Assembly: GCF_010731735.1 (NCBI RefSeq)
Contig: NZ_AP022588.1
Location: 3,100,001 to 3,164,000, forward strand
Source: Mycolicibacterium sediminis
Lineage (GTDB): Bacteria; Actinomycetota; Actinomycetes; Mycobacteriales; Mycobacteriaceae
Direction of reading: 5' to 3'
Length of the DNA: 64,000 nt
The notes beneath the pieces are model-generated. The model was given only the letters and a program-made list of their open reading frames with translations, searched no databases and was not told the origin of the DNA. Positions 8,873 through 17,270 of this stretch are shown here, piece by piece; the stretch's first letter is position 1, and the number at the start of each line of letters is the position of its first letter. The position numbers and the translations under genes are program-made.

Positions 8873-9343
8873 GTGAGCATCACGTCAGTCCTCTCGCCGA
8901 TCGCCGGGCGTGCGGTCGCCCTGCAGGACGTGCCCGATCCCGTCTTCAGCCAGGGCATGGTGGGGTACGGCGCCGCCGTCGACCCGCCACACCAGGTGGT
9001 CGAGGCGGTGGCCCCCGTGTCGGGCACCCTGCTCAAGCTCATGCCGCACGCCTTCGTGATCCTCACCGCGGACAAGGTGGGGGTGCTGGTACACCTCGGC
9101 CTCGACACCGTGGCCCTCGAGGGTGAGGGCTTCACGGCGCACGTGGCCCAGGGCGACGCCGTAGAGGCCGGGCAGCCGATGATCACCTACGACGTCCCGG
9201 CGATCGTGGCCAAGGGACTCAACCCCATCGTCCCGGTGGTAGTCATGGACGAACGGAAGGCGGACAACGTCGTCGCGTCGGAGGCGGTTCTCGAGGGGGC
9301 CGACGTCGACTCGGGCGCAACGCTCTTCACGGCGAACGCGTAG
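8873..9343 (+). CDS. crr: PTS EIIA (Crr-like) component
   Basis: A 156-residue soluble EIIA of the glucose family. Phosphorylated HPr donates to His74 (VHLGLDTV), assisted by His59 (PHAFVI), and phosphate then passes to Cys of EIIB. The length fits single-domain EIIA-Glc. GTG 8873 has GGAG eight bases upstream. It is divergent from the EIIBC gene and begins the crr-nagB-nagA operon; its stop overlaps the nagB start by one base (TAGTG). HPr and enzyme I are not in this window. Confidence 0.9.
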   Translation: MSITSVLSPIAGRAVALQDVPDPVFSQGMVGYGAAVDPPHQVVEAVAPVSGTLLKLMPHAFVILTADKVGVLVHLGLDTVALEGEGFTAHVAQGDAVEAGQPMITYDVPAIVAKGLNPIVPVVVMDERKADNVVASEAVLEGADVDSGATLFTANA

Positions 9344-10128
9344 TGGAGGTCATCGTCCTGCCCGACGCCGGGCGGATCGGTGAGGTGGCGGCCGACGCGA
9401 TCGGAGTGCTGCTCGACCGCAAGCCCGACGCCGTGCTGGGCCTGGCCACCGGGTCGTCGCCGCTGGCGATCTACGACGAGCTGGCGGCCCGCCACCGGGC
9501 GGGCGAGATGTCGTTCGCCCTTGCACGCGGCTTCACCCTCGACGAGTACGTGGGACTCCCGGCCGATCATCCGGAGCGCTACCGCAACGTCATCGACGCC
9601 GTCGTGGTCGCCAAGGTCGACTTCGCGCCGGGTGCCGTTCGGAGCCCCGACGGGCTGGCCGACGACATCCCCGCCGCGTGCGCCGCCTACGAGGACGCCA
9701 TCGCCGAGGCGGGCGGCGTCGACCTGCAGATCCTGGGGATCGGCACCGACGGGCACATCGCGTTTAACGAGCCGGGATCCTCGCTCGCGTCGCGGACCCG
9801 GATCAAGACGCTGACGCGCCAGACCCGCCTGGACAACGCGCGGTTCTTCGGCGACGACGTCGATGCCGTACCGACGCACTGCCTCACGCAGGGGCTCGCC
9901 ACGATCATGGCGGCGCGACACGTCGTGCTCGTCGCCAACGGTCGCAGCAAGGCCGAGGCCGTCCACCAGCTCGTGGAGGGTCCCGTGAGCGCGATGTGGC
10001 CGGCGACCATCCTGCAGCATCACCCGCACGTGACGGTGCTCCTGGACGACGCGGCGGCCCGCCGGCTGCAGCTCGTCGACTACTACCGGGAGACGTACCG
10101 TTCCAAGCCCGCGTGGCAAGGAATCTGA
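9343..10128 (+). CDS. nagB: glucosamine-6-phosphate deaminase
   Basis: A 261-residue cytoplasmic isomerase/deaminase converting glucosamine-6-phosphate to fructose-6-phosphate and ammonium. It shows GLATGSSP (phosphate binding, residues 33-40), the general-base Asp67 in FTLDEYVGL and the catalytic His138 in GTDGHIAFNEPG. The length is that of the family. It starts with GTG overlapping the EIIA stop by one base and ends exactly where nagA begins, so the three are translated as one operon feeding PTS-imported amino sugar into glycolysis. Confidence 0.93.
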   Translation: MEVIVLPDAGRIGEVAADAIGVLLDRKPDAVLGLATGSSPLAIYDELAARHRAGEMSFALARGFTLDEYVGLPADHPERYRNVIDAVVVAKVDFAPGAVRSPDGLADDIPAACAAYEDAIAEAGGVDLQILGIGTDGHIAFNEPGSSLASRTRIKTLTRQTRLDNARFFGDDVDAVPTHCLTQGLATIMAARHVVLVANGRSKAEAVHQLVEGPVSAMWPATILQHHPHVTVLLDDAAARRLQLVDYYRETYRSKPAWQGI

Positions 10129-11259
10129 GTGCTGCTCGCTGCCGGCACCGTCGTCGCGGGCCTGGAGGTGTTGCGCCCCGGGTGGATCGAGGTGCGGGAC
10201 GGCACCGTCGAGGCGGTCGGTGGGGGTCCGCCACCGCGCGCGGCGGACCACGAGCTCGGTGCCGCGACCGTCGTCCCCGGATTCGTGGACACCCACGTGC
10301 ACGGGGGCGGTGGCGGCAACTTCTCGATCGCGTCGCGCGACGAGACGTCGACGGCCGTCGCACTGCACCGGGCGCATGGCACCACGGCGATCATCGCCTC
10401 ACTCGTGACCGCCGGACCCGACGAATTGCTGCGCCAGGTCGGGCAATTGGCCCGTGACGTCGACCTCGACGGCATCCACCTCGAGGGCCCGTGGTTGTCC
10501 ACGCTGCGGTGCGGCGCCCATCAGCCCGCGCTCATGCGCGACCCCGATCCGGGCGAGATCGACGGGATCCTCGACGCGGGTGCTGGGGCGGTCCGCATGG
10601 TGACCATCGCGCCCGAGCGGGACGGCGCACTGGCGGCGATCGCGCAGCTCGTCGACGCGGGAGTCGTTGCGGCGGTAGGGCACACCGAGGCCACGTACTC
10701 CCGCACCCGGGCTGCGATCGAGGCCGGCGCCACGGTGGGGACGCACCTGTTCAACGCGATGCGTCCCATCGACCGTCGCGAACCGGGACCGGTGGTCGCC
10801 CTGCTGGAGGACCCACGGGTCACCGTCGAGGTGATCGCCGACGGCGTGCACGTCGACCCGGCGATCTATCGGCACGTGACCCGCAGTTCCGGGCCCGACC
10901 GCGTCTCGCTGATCACCGACGCGATGGCCGCGACCGGCATGTCGGACGGCGTGTACCACCTGGGACCGCTGGCCGTCGACGTCGTCGACGGCGTCGCACG
11001 CGTGGCGGGCACCGACACCATCGCCGGGAGCACCGCGACGATGGACCGGGTGTTCCGGTTCGCCGTCGAGCACTGCGGGTTGCCCCGCGACGACGCGCTG
11101 CTGCTGGGCGTACGCCAGGCCTCGCTCAATCCGGCTCGTGCACTGGGCCTTCCGGTGGCCGCGCTGGCCCCCGGCGACGGTGCTGACCTCGTGGTGCTCG
11201 ACGACGACCTCACCGTGGCGGGCGTGATGCGACGCGGCGAGTGGGTCGTCGCGCCATGA
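10129..11259 (+). CDS. nagA: N-acetylglucosamine-6-phosphate deacetylase
   Basis: A 376-residue amidohydrolase-superfamily enzyme removing acetate from GlcNAc-6-phosphate to give the NagB substrate. It shows HVHGG (His56, His58), the metal ligand Glu119 in HLEGP, His185 and His206, and the catalytic Asp264 in ITDAMAATG. GTG 10129 follows the nagB TGA with no gap. The next gene, a P1-family peptidase, has its own Shine-Dalgarno 33 bp downstream. Confidence 0.93.
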   Translation: MLLAAGTVVAGLEVLRPGWIEVRDGTVEAVGGGPPPRAADHELGAATVVPGFVDTHVHGGGGGNFSIASRDETSTAVALHRAHGTTAIIASLVTAGPDELLRQVGQLARDVDLDGIHLEGPWLSTLRCGAHQPALMRDPDPGEIDGILDAGAGAVRMVTIAPERDGALAAIAQLVDAGVVAAVGHTEATYSRTRAAIEAGATVGTHLFNAMRPIDRREPGPVVALLEDPRVTVEVIADGVHVDPAIYRHVTRSSGPDRVSLITDAMAATGMSDGVYHLGPLAVDVVDGVARVAGTDTIAGSTATMDRVFRFAVEHCGLPRDDALLLGVRQASLNPARALGLPVAALAPGDGADLVVLDDDLTVAGVMRRGEWVVAP

Positions 11260-11292
11260 CGCTGCGCACACCAACGACCACTGGAGGATGAC

Positions 11293-12381
11293 ATGCGCGC
11301 TCGAGACCTCGGCATCGTCGTCGGACGGTTCCCGACGGGTCCGCACAACGCCATCACCGACGTCGACGGCGTGCGCGTCGGGCACGTCACGCTGCACGCG
11401 GACGGTCCGCCCGCCGTGCACACCGGCGTCACCGTGGTCGTGCCACACGACGGCATCTGGGGCGAACCGGTCTTCGCCGGAGCCCACCGCCTCAACGGCA
11501 GCGGTGAGCTGACCGGCCTCGAGTGGATCCGCGAGTCGGGTGAACTCACGACCGCCATCGGGTTGACCAACACCCACAGCGTCGGCGTGGTGCGCGACGC
11601 CCTGGTCGCCGCGCAGATCGAGGCCCGCGGTGAGGGGATCTACTGGTCGCTGCCCGTCGTCGGCGAGACGTACGACGGCCTGCTCAACGACATCAACGGC
11701 CACCACGTCACCGCGGGCCACGTGCACGAGGCGCTGGCAGCCGCTGCCGGGGGTCCGGTGGAGGAGGGCGGCGTCGGCGGCGGCACCGGGATGATCTGCC
11801 ACGAGTTCAAGGGCGGCATCGGTACGGCGTCACGCGTCACCGACACCTCTGCGGGCACGTACACCGTCGGAGTGCTGGTGCAGGCCAATCATGGCCGCCG
11901 CGAACACCTTCGCGTCAACGGCCGTCCGATCGGGGAACTGATCGGGCCCGACCGCGTGCCGCTGCCGGGCGTGCCGGCCGGCTACGAGCGCGGCTCGGGT
12001 TCCATCATCGTCGTCGTGGCGACCGACGCCCCGCTGCTGCCGCACCAGTGCGCCCGTCTCGCTCAGCGCGCTGCACTCGGAGTCGCGAACGTCGGCGGCA
12101 GGGGTGAGCAGTACAGCGGTGACCTGATGCTGGCGTTCGCGACGGGCAATCGGGGCATCCCGGCCTACGCGTGGCTCGAGGACGTGGACGCCGGAGCGCC
12201 GGAGGTTCCGCTGCGGATGGTTGCGCCGCAGCTGATGACGCGGTTGTTCGACCTGACCATCGAGGCGACCGAGGAGGCGATCGTGAACGCGATGGTCGCC
12301 GCCTCGACGATCACGGGGCGCAATGGGATGACCGTGCACGCCATTCCGCACGACCTGCTCGGGCAGGCGTTCGCGAACTGA
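11293..12381 (+). CDS. P1 family (DmpA-like) aminopeptidase/D-esterase
   Basis: A 362-residue self-processing N-terminal nucleophile hydrolase of peptidase family S58/P1. DmpA-type enzymes cleave themselves before a Ser that becomes the nucleophile; here the predicted cut is Gly236/Ser237 in GSIIVVVATDAPL. The segment GGVGGGTGM (residues 159-167) is also characteristic. These enzymes release N-terminal amino acids, including D-residues, from amides and peptides. ATG 11293 has a strong GGAGG. Its position directly after nagA suggests a part in using wall-derived peptides, which is inference. It converges on the next gene with a 6-bp gap. Confidence 0.85.
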   Translation: MRARDLGIVVGRFPTGPHNAITDVDGVRVGHVTLHADGPPAVHTGVTVVVPHDGIWGEPVFAGAHRLNGSGELTGLEWIRESGELTTAIGLTNTHSVGVVRDALVAAQIEARGEGIYWSLPVVGETYDGLLNDINGHHVTAGHVHEALAAAAGGPVEEGGVGGGTGMICHEFKGGIGTASRVTDTSAGTYTVGVLVQANHGRREHLRVNGRPIGELIGPDRVPLPGVPAGYERGSGSIIVVVATDAPLLPHQCARLAQRAALGVANVGGRGEQYSGDLMLAFATGNRGIPAYAWLEDVDAGAPEVPLRMVAPQLMTRLFDLTIEATEEAIVNAMVAASTITGRNGMTVHAIPHDLLGQAFAN

Positions 12382-12387
12382 CCGACG

Positions 12388-12687
12388 TCAGGAGTCGAGC
12401 GCGTCCTCGACGCGTTGGACCTTCGCGGTGAGCTGGCCGGTGTAGCCGGCCCGGATGTCGGCCTTTAGTACCAGGCCCACCCGTGGCGACACCGCTGCGA
12501 CGGCGTCGACGGCCTGCTTGACGACGGCCATCACCTCGTCCCACTCACCCTCGATGTTCGTGAACATCGCGTTGGTCTCGTTGGGGAGACCCGACGCGCG
12601 CACGATGCGCACCGCCTCGGCGACCGCTCGATGGACCCCGCCGTCGTCGGCGGCGGCGGACGGGGTGAGGCTGAAGGCGACGATCAC
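12388..12687 (-). CDS. MTH1187/YkoF-like thiamine-binding protein
   Basis: A 99-residue small cytoplasmic protein of the MTH1187/DUF77 family, some members of which bind thiamine or its pyrimidine part. It begins VIVAFSLTPS, contains TNIEGEWDEVM near residue 45 and ends with a Lys/Val-rich strand. GTG 12687 is chosen because the family begins there; the open frame runs back into the SDR gene. It lies 26 bp downstream of that SDR and may be co-transcribed. Ligand and role are not shown by the sequence. Confidence 0.75.
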   Translation of the reverse strand: MIVAFSLTPSAAADDGGVHRAVAEAVRIVRASGLPNETNAMFTNIEGEWDEVMAVVKQAVDAVAAVSPRVGLVLKADIRAGYTGQLTAKVQRVEDALDS

Positions 12688-12713
12688 GCCGTCCAGCGTG
12701 GCACACCGGGTGA

Positions 12714-13544
12714 CTACGTGGAGCGTGACGTGGTCGCGGCGGCGAGGACGGCGTCGTTGACGGCGGTCGGCGTCAGGCCGACGACGAGCTTCTGTACGCG
12801 GCTGACGGTGTCGAGCAGATAGCGACGCTTCGGGCGCTTCGACGTCAGCGCGTGGTCGACGGCGGTGACCACCTTCTTGGGATCGGCGGCCAGCTTCTGC
12901 ATCCTGCCGAGCATCTTGCGTGAGCCCGCGAGGTGGGGGCCGTACAGCTCGCGGTGCCGGGGGTCGAGCCCGTCCACCATGCGGTCGTGCTCGGTGAGCA
13001 TGTCGCCCCACATGTCGGTGCGGATGGGCCCGGGCTCGATGAGCGATACGTGGATCTTCCACGGTCGCAGTTCCATTCGCAGTGCGTCGGCGAGCGACTC
13101 GACGGCGTACTTCGACGCGCAGTAGGCGCCCGTGCCGGGTGTGGTGATCAATCCGCTGACCGACGAGATGAACAGCACCCGTCCGCGGGCGGCGCGGATC
13201 TTCGGCAGCACGGCCTGCGTCACCGCGATCTGAGCGGTGACGTTGACGTCGAACTGGCGGGACAGGTCGTCGAGGTTCAACCCCTCCACCGGTCCGCCGA
13301 CGAGGATGCCGGCGTTGTTGACCACGCCGTCGAGCGTCGCGGGGAGGTGGTCGGGAAGTGCGGCGATGGCTGCGCGGTCGGTGACGTCGAGGGGCACGGC
13401 GTGCACGTGCGGCATGGCGTCGAGTTCCCGCAGGGAGTCCTCGGAGCGCGCGGCGGCGTACACCTCCCAGCCACGGCGGCTGAGGTGCTCGGTGATCGCG
13501 AGGCCGATGCCCCGGCCTGCGCCGGTGACCAGTACGGAGGGCAT
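12714..13544 (-). CDS. SDR family oxidoreductase
   Basis: A 276-residue classical SDR. It shows TGAGRGIG (residues 7-14), NNAG, ISSVSG with the catalytic Ser, and YCASKYA with Tyr and Lys. The C-terminal part is long and basic, as in retinol/sterol-type SDRs. It lies downstream of the TetR gene on the same strand, with a copy of the putative TetR operator 32 bp before its ATG. That makes it a likely target of that regulator, together with the flavin oxidoreductase. Confidence 0.85.
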   Translation of the reverse strand: MPSVLVTGAGRGIGLAITEHLSRRGWEVYAAARSEDSLRELDAMPHVHAVPLDVTDRAAIAALPDHLPATLDGVVNNAGILVGGPVEGLNLDDLSRQFDVNVTAQIAVTQAVLPKIRAARGRVLFISSVSGLITTPGTGAYCASKYAVESLADALRMELRPWKIHVSLIEPGPIRTDMWGDMLTEHDRMVDGLDPRHRELYGPHLAGSRKMLGRMQKLAADPKKVVTAVDHALTSKRPKRRYLLDTVSRVQKLVVGLTPTAVNDAVLAAATTSRST

Positions 13545-13575
13545 GTGTTCCTTCTTTCGCCGAGCTTTCCCGTGG

Positions 13576-13591
13576 TAAACCGATTGGTGTA
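13576..13591. promoter_or_regulatory. TetR operator candidate, copy C
   Basis: TAAACC-GATT-GGTGTA, a 6+4+6 imperfect palindrome in the 55-bp gap between the SDR start and the TetR stop. It matches the two sites upstream of the TetR gene in arm sequence and spacing. Confidence 0.6.
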
Positions 13592-13599
13592 CGAGGACG

Positions 13600-14160
13600 C
13601 TACACCGCGGGCGGCCGATTCGCCGCGATCAGTTCCTCGAGGTGGTGGGCCACCTGCGTCAGGGGAGTCGTCGAGTGGGCGGCGCGGCAGAGGATCACCG
13701 ATCCCTCGAGTGCGGCGACGACCGTCGTCGACAGCGAGTCCGCCACGTCCTCGGCGATCCCGTCGCGCACCAGTCGTTCCGCGATCAGTCGGGACCATCC
13801 ACGGAAGACGTCGGCGGCGGCCACCCTGGCGTCCGGGGACTCGTCGCCGCTGCACGCGGCGGCCGTGATGGGGCAGCCGCCCTCGAAGTCGCTGTCGACC
13901 AGGACGTCGCTCCACATGTGCGCGAAGGCGGCGACGGGGTTGGGCTCGTCGATGTACTCGCGCACCGTCCGGGTCATCTCGTCACCCGCGGATCGCGTTG
14001 CGGCGGCGACCAACTCGGCCTTGCCGCCGGGGAAGTTCAGATAGATCGACCGCCGGGTCACGCCGCTCGCGTCGAGGATCTGGGCGATGCCGGTCCCGGC
14101 CACCCCGTGGCGCTGCATGAGGGCGGCGGTGGCCGTGGTCAGTCGTTCCCGTACGCGCAT
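13600..14160 (-). CDS. TetR/AcrR family regulator (YxaF/LmrA-like C-terminal domain)
   Basis: A 186-residue one-component repressor. The helix-turn-helix occupies about residues 8-55 (AQILDASGVTRRSIYLNFPGG). The ligand domain carries GGCPITAA, as in YxaF/LmrA-type TetR proteins. It is divergent from the OYE-type flavoprotein and upstream of the SDR. Two palindromes lie between the divergent starts and one before the SDR, so it probably represses itself and both enzymes until an electrophilic or lipophilic inducer binds. The inducer is unknown. Confidence 0.85.
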   Translation of the reverse strand: MRVRERLTTATAALMQRHGVAGTGIAQILDASGVTRRSIYLNFPGGKAELVAAATRSAGDEMTRTVREYIDEPNPVAAFAHMWSDVLVDSDFEGGCPITAAACSGDESPDARVAAADVFRGWSRLIAERLVRDGIAEDVADSLSTTVVAALEGSVILCRAAHSTTPLTQVAHHLEELIAANRPPAV

Positions 14161-14168
14161 GGTTGCAA

Positions 14169-14184
14169 TATACCAATCGGTTTA
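14169..14184. promoter_or_regulatory. TetR operator candidate, copy A
   Basis: TATACC-AATC-GGTTTA, 9 bp before the TetR ATG. It has the same 6+4+6 design as copies B and C and is well placed for autorepression. Confidence 0.65.
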
Positions 14185-14203
14185 CTACGGTGGCGAGGAC
14201 CGC

Positions 14204-14219
14204 TATACCAGTCGGTATA
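14204..14219. promoter_or_regulatory. TetR operator candidate, copy B (perfect arms)
   Basis: TATACC-AGTC-GGTATA, with perfectly complementary 6-bp arms. It lies 42 bp upstream of the flavin oxidoreductase ATG, and its centre is 35 bp from that of copy A. Confidence 0.7.
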
Positions 14220-14261
14220 CCTCGACGCCCGCCACCGGCGTCCGCACGTCCGAAAGGCGAC

Positions 14262-15524
14262 ATGACCACCCCACCCCAGCACACGACCCTGCACGAGCCG
14301 CTGACACTGCCCTGCGGGCAGGTGCTGCCCAACCGGATCATGAAGGCCGCGCTCAGCGAGGCGCTGGGGAACGCGGCTCACGCGCCGGACCACCGCCTGG
14401 AACGCCTCTACTCGACGTGGAGCGCCGGCGGTTACGGCCTGGTCGTCACGGGCAACGTCATGGTCGATCGCACCCAGTTGGGCGAGCCCGGCAACGTCGT
14501 CATCGAGGACGAGCGCGACCTCGATGCGCTGTCCCGCTGGGCGAAGGCCACCAAGGACGGCGGCGTCCCGATCTGGGTGCAACTCAACCACCCTGGACGG
14601 CAGTCGAATCCGTTGGCACTGGGGCACCGGCCGGTGGCACCCAGCGCCATCCCGCTCACCCTGCCGGGCTCGCCGACGCCCCGCGAGCTGACGTCGGCGG
14701 AGATCGAAGACGTGATCGAGCGCTTCGCGACGGCCGCCGCCGTGTGCGAGACCGCGGGCTTCGACGGCGTCCAGATCCACGGGGCCCACGGCTACCTGGT
14801 GGCTCAGTTCCTGTCGCCGCTGTCCAACCAGCGCGACGACGAATGGGGCGGCGACCCCGAGCGCCGCATGCGCTTCCTGATCGAGGTGGTGCGCCGCGTG
14901 CGGGCGCGCGTCTCGCCGGGCTTCGCCGTGGGTCTGAAGCTGAACTCGGCGGACTTCCAGCGCGGCGGCTTCACCGAGGACGAGTCGCGCGGCGTGCTCG
15001 CCGCACTCGCCGGGGAGGGGCTCGACCTCATCGAGGTCAGCGGCGGCGGTTACGAGACACCCGCGATGATGGGTGCGGCCGCGGACAGCACGAAGGCGCG
15101 TGAGGCGTACTTCCTGGAGTACGCGCGCACCGTGCGCGCGGTCGTCGGCGACGTCCCGATCGCGGTGACCGGTGGCTTCCGATCCCGCGCCGCGATGACC
15201 GAGGCGGTGGCCGGCGGAGAGTGCGACGTCATCGGGCTGGGCCGGCCCACGGTGACCACCACCGACGCCGCCGACGCCATCCTGACGGGACGCTCGGACC
15301 AGCTCGAGGTGCATCGGGTTCGCGCGGGCCTGCGCGGCGTCCTCGGCAAGGTGGTCGACCTCAAGTCGCTCGACGGGATCCTCGAACTCAGCTGGCACAC
15401 CGACCAACTGCACCGCGTGGGCGCCGGTCTCGAACCCGACCTGGGGCGCGGCAAGATCGCCACCACCGTGGCGATGGTGCGGCGCAACGGCACCACGTCG
15501 TTCGGGCGCAAGCGCGGACTGTGA
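14262..15524 (+). CDS. OYE-type NADH:flavin oxidoreductase
   Basis: A 420-residue FMN-binding TIM-barrel enzyme of the old yellow enzyme family, which reduces activated C=C bonds. It shows QLNHPGRQ (residues 107-114), the substrate-orienting His173 and His176 in QIHGAHGYLVAQFLSP, the barrel strand VTGGFRS, and GLGRPTV at the phosphate site. There is no C-terminal FAD/4Fe-4S domain, so it is the short class. ATG 14262 with AAAGG upstream is used; the frame from 14163 covers the operator region. It is probably controlled by the adjacent TetR. Confidence 0.85.
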   Translation: MTTPPQHTTLHEPLTLPCGQVLPNRIMKAALSEALGNAAHAPDHRLERLYSTWSAGGYGLVVTGNVMVDRTQLGEPGNVVIEDERDLDALSRWAKATKDGGVPIWVQLNHPGRQSNPLALGHRPVAPSAIPLTLPGSPTPRELTSAEIEDVIERFATAAAVCETAGFDGVQIHGAHGYLVAQFLSPLSNQRDDEWGGDPERRMRFLIEVVRRVRARVSPGFAVGLKLNSADFQRGGFTEDESRGVLAALAGEGLDLIEVSGGGYETPAMMGAAADSTKAREAYFLEYARTVRAVVGDVPIAVTGGFRSRAAMTEAVAGGECDVIGLGRPTVTTTDAADAILTGRSDQLEVHRVRAGLRGVLGKVVDLKSLDGILELSWHTDQLHRVGAGLEPDLGRGKIATTVAMVRRNGTTSFGRKRGL

Positions 15525-15528
15525 CCCG

Positions 15529-15717
15529 CTACCGGTCGACGTAGGCGAGCAGGCGGGGATCGTCCGAGGTGAATCGGTCGACCTCCTCGCCGCCATCGCA
15601 GCGGAGCAGGGCGATCGTGACGCCGCGAGGCGTGCGTGCCACGACCTCCCAGGTGGCGCCCGCGTCCTCCCACCGGACGAGTTCCGCCAGGCGATCGCGG
15701 TCGTCGACGTCGGCCAT
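15529..15717 (-). CDS. conserved-looking 62-residue protein
   Basis: A short acidic protein (about 16 Asp/Glu) with a predicted beta-rich core: TWEVVARTPRGVTIALLRCD. It has no signal or membrane segment. It ends 4 bp from the convergent flavin oxidoreductase stop. Codon use is fully G/C at third positions and the ORF ends cleanly, which supports coding. I do not recognise the family. Confidence 0.6.
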   Translation of the reverse strand: MADVDDRDRLAELVRWEDAGATWEVVARTPRGVTIALLRCDGGEEVDRFTSDDPRLLAYVDR

Positions 15718-15757
15718 GGTTCCACGATTGCACACCCGCGCGGGCCGACCGCTGTCG

Positions 15758-15763
15758 TAGGCT
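15758..15763 (+). promoter_or_regulatory. leaderless-type -10 element (TAGGCT)
   Basis: A TAnnnT hexamer ending 6 bases before the GTG at 15770, with no Shine-Dalgarno between. That is the spacing expected if transcription starts on the start codon, as is common in mycobacteria. The same hexamer recurs at 16220-16225 and 18987-18992. Confidence 0.5.
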
Positions 15764-15769
15764 GCGGCC

Positions 15770-16195
15770 GTGGACCTGAGTTCGCGCGTCGCGGTCGGCG
15801 CAGTGTTCGTCTGGCTGGGGATGGTGCTGGCGATCTCGTTCCTGGAGGCGCCGTTGAAGTTCCGCGCGCCGGGAGTGACCACGCAGCTCGGCCTCGGCAT
15901 CGGGCGGCTGGTGTTCCGCGCGCTGAACTTCTGCGAACTGGTGTTCGCGATCGTCATCGCCGCAACGCTGTTCACCCACGACACCTCCACGGGTGTCAGC
16001 GTGTCGATCACCACGGCCGTGGCGGCGCTGCTGATCCAGACGGTGCTGATCCGGCCGATGCTCGCCAAGCGGACGGCGTCGGTGTTGGCGGGTGAGGAGC
16101 GGGCCCGCTCGATCGCACACCTCGCCTATGTCGGGTTTGAGATCGTCAAGGTGGCGGCGCTGATCAGTGCCGGGATCGTGCTGCTCGGCGGTTAG
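15770..16195 (+). CDS. four-helix membrane protein, unknown function
   Basis: A 141-residue protein with four hydrophobic segments, about residues 7-27, 47-67, 77-97 and 118-140. Conserved-looking polar stretches are SFLEAPLKFRAPG and RPMLAKRTASVLAGEE. It has no recognisable catalytic motif. GTG 15770 sits 6 bases after a TAGGCT -10 element, so the mRNA is probably leaderless. The following glycosyltransferase frame overlaps its 3' end by 29 bp if that gene starts at its only standard codon. Confidence 0.7.
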   Translation: MDLSSRVAVGAVFVWLGMVLAISFLEAPLKFRAPGVTTQLGLGIGRLVFRALNFCELVFAIVIAATLFTHDTSTGVSVSITTAVAALLIQTVLIRPMLAKRTASVLAGEERARSIAHLAYVGFEIVKVAALISAGIVLLGG

Positions 16196-17270
16196 GCCGA
16201 GCCGATGGTGTCGCCCGCGTAGGCTGACCCCCATCCCCTCCACCGACCACCCGCTCCGCGTCGCAGTCCTGTCTCCGATCGCCTGGCGGACGCCGCCCCG
16301 GCACTACGGGCCGTGGGAGCAGTTCGCCTCGCTGCTCACGGAGGGACTCGTGGCGGCGGGACATCACGTCACCCTGTTCGCCACCGCCGACTCGGTCACG
16401 ACGGCCGAACTCCGGGCGACCTCACCGTGCGGCTGGTCCGAGGACCCGACGATCGACGCGAAGGTCGCCGAGTGTCTGCACATCGCCTCGCTGTTCGAGC
16501 GGGCAGCGGACTTCGACGTCATCCACAACGGGTTCGACTTCCTGCCCCTGACCTACGGCGACCTCGTCGCGACGCCCATGGTGACCACCATTCACGGCTT
16601 CTCCTCGGAGTGCATCGTGCCCGTCTACCAGCGCTATGACGCGACCTCGGCGTACGTGTCCATCAGCGACGCGGACCGTCACCCGAAGCTGCACTACGCC
16701 GCAACGATCCACCACGGCATCGACCTCGACGGGTTCGCCGCGCATCCCAACCCGGGCGAACACCTGCTGTACTTCGGGCGGATCCACCCCGACAAGGGCA
16801 CCGCGCACGCGATCGAGGTGGCCCGACGATGCGGCCGCCGTCTCGACATCGCGGGAATCATCCAGGACGAGGACTACTTTCGCGCCGAGGTCGAACCGCA
16901 TGTCGACGGCGATCGGGTGCGCTACCTCGGCTCGGTCGACGCCGCGGGCCGCGCCGAGGTGCTGGGCGGGGCCTGGGCGCTGCTCCACCTGATCGACTTC
17001 GACGAGCCGTTCGGCTACAGCGTCGTCGAGGCGATGGCCTGCGGGACGCCGGTGATCGCCTACGCGCGCGGGTCGATGCCCGAACTCGTCACCGACCGGG
17101 TCACCGGGTTCCTCGTGAACGACGTCGACGGGGCGGTGTCGGCGGTCGGTGACGTGGGCCGACTCGACCGCCGCGCCATTGCCGACCATGCGGCCGAGCG
17201 ATTCGCCGTGGGCACCATGGTCGATCGCTATGTCACCGTGTATCGCAACGTGATCAGGAGTCGAATGTGA
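16167..17270 (+). CDS. family 4 glycosyltransferase
   Basis: A GT-B fold, retaining GT4-type enzyme, probably using a nucleotide-sugar donor. The acceptor half begins at LRVAVLSPIAW. The donor half contains YFGRIHPDKGT and the EX7E motif in EPFGYSVVEAMACGTPVIAY. The only standard start in frame is ATG 16167, inside the preceding gene, and the first 22 residues it adds are Cys/Arg-rich and unlike the family. ATC 16233, seven bases after a TAGGCT -10, fits the expected N-terminus better. The stop overlaps the GH13 gene by 4 bp, so both enzymes probably act in one alpha-glucan or glucoside pathway. Confidence 0.8.
   Translation: MPGSCCSAVRPSRWCRPRRLTPIPSTDHPLRVAVLSPIAWRTPPRHYGPWEQFASLLTEGLVAAGHHVTLFATADSVTTAELRATSPCGWSEDPTIDAKVAECLHIASLFERAADFDVIHNGFDFLPLTYGDLVATPMVTTIHGFSSECIVPVYQRYDATSAYVSISDADRHPKLHYAATIHHGIDLDGFAAHPNPGEHLLYFGRIHPDKGTAHAIEVARRCGRRLDIAGIIQDEDYFRAEVEPHVDGDRVRYLGSVDAAGRAEVLGGAWALLHLIDFDEPFGYSVVEAMACGTPVIAYARGSMPELVTDRVTGFLVNDVDGAVSAVGDVGRLDRRAIADHAAERFAVGTMVDRYVTVYRNVIRSRM

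Noticed and set aside
8740-9186. Long N-terminal extension of the PTS EIIBC protein
   Set aside because: It overlaps the EIIA gene on the other strand and is Arg/Pro/Ser-rich; GTG 8739 has a strong Shine-Dalgarno.
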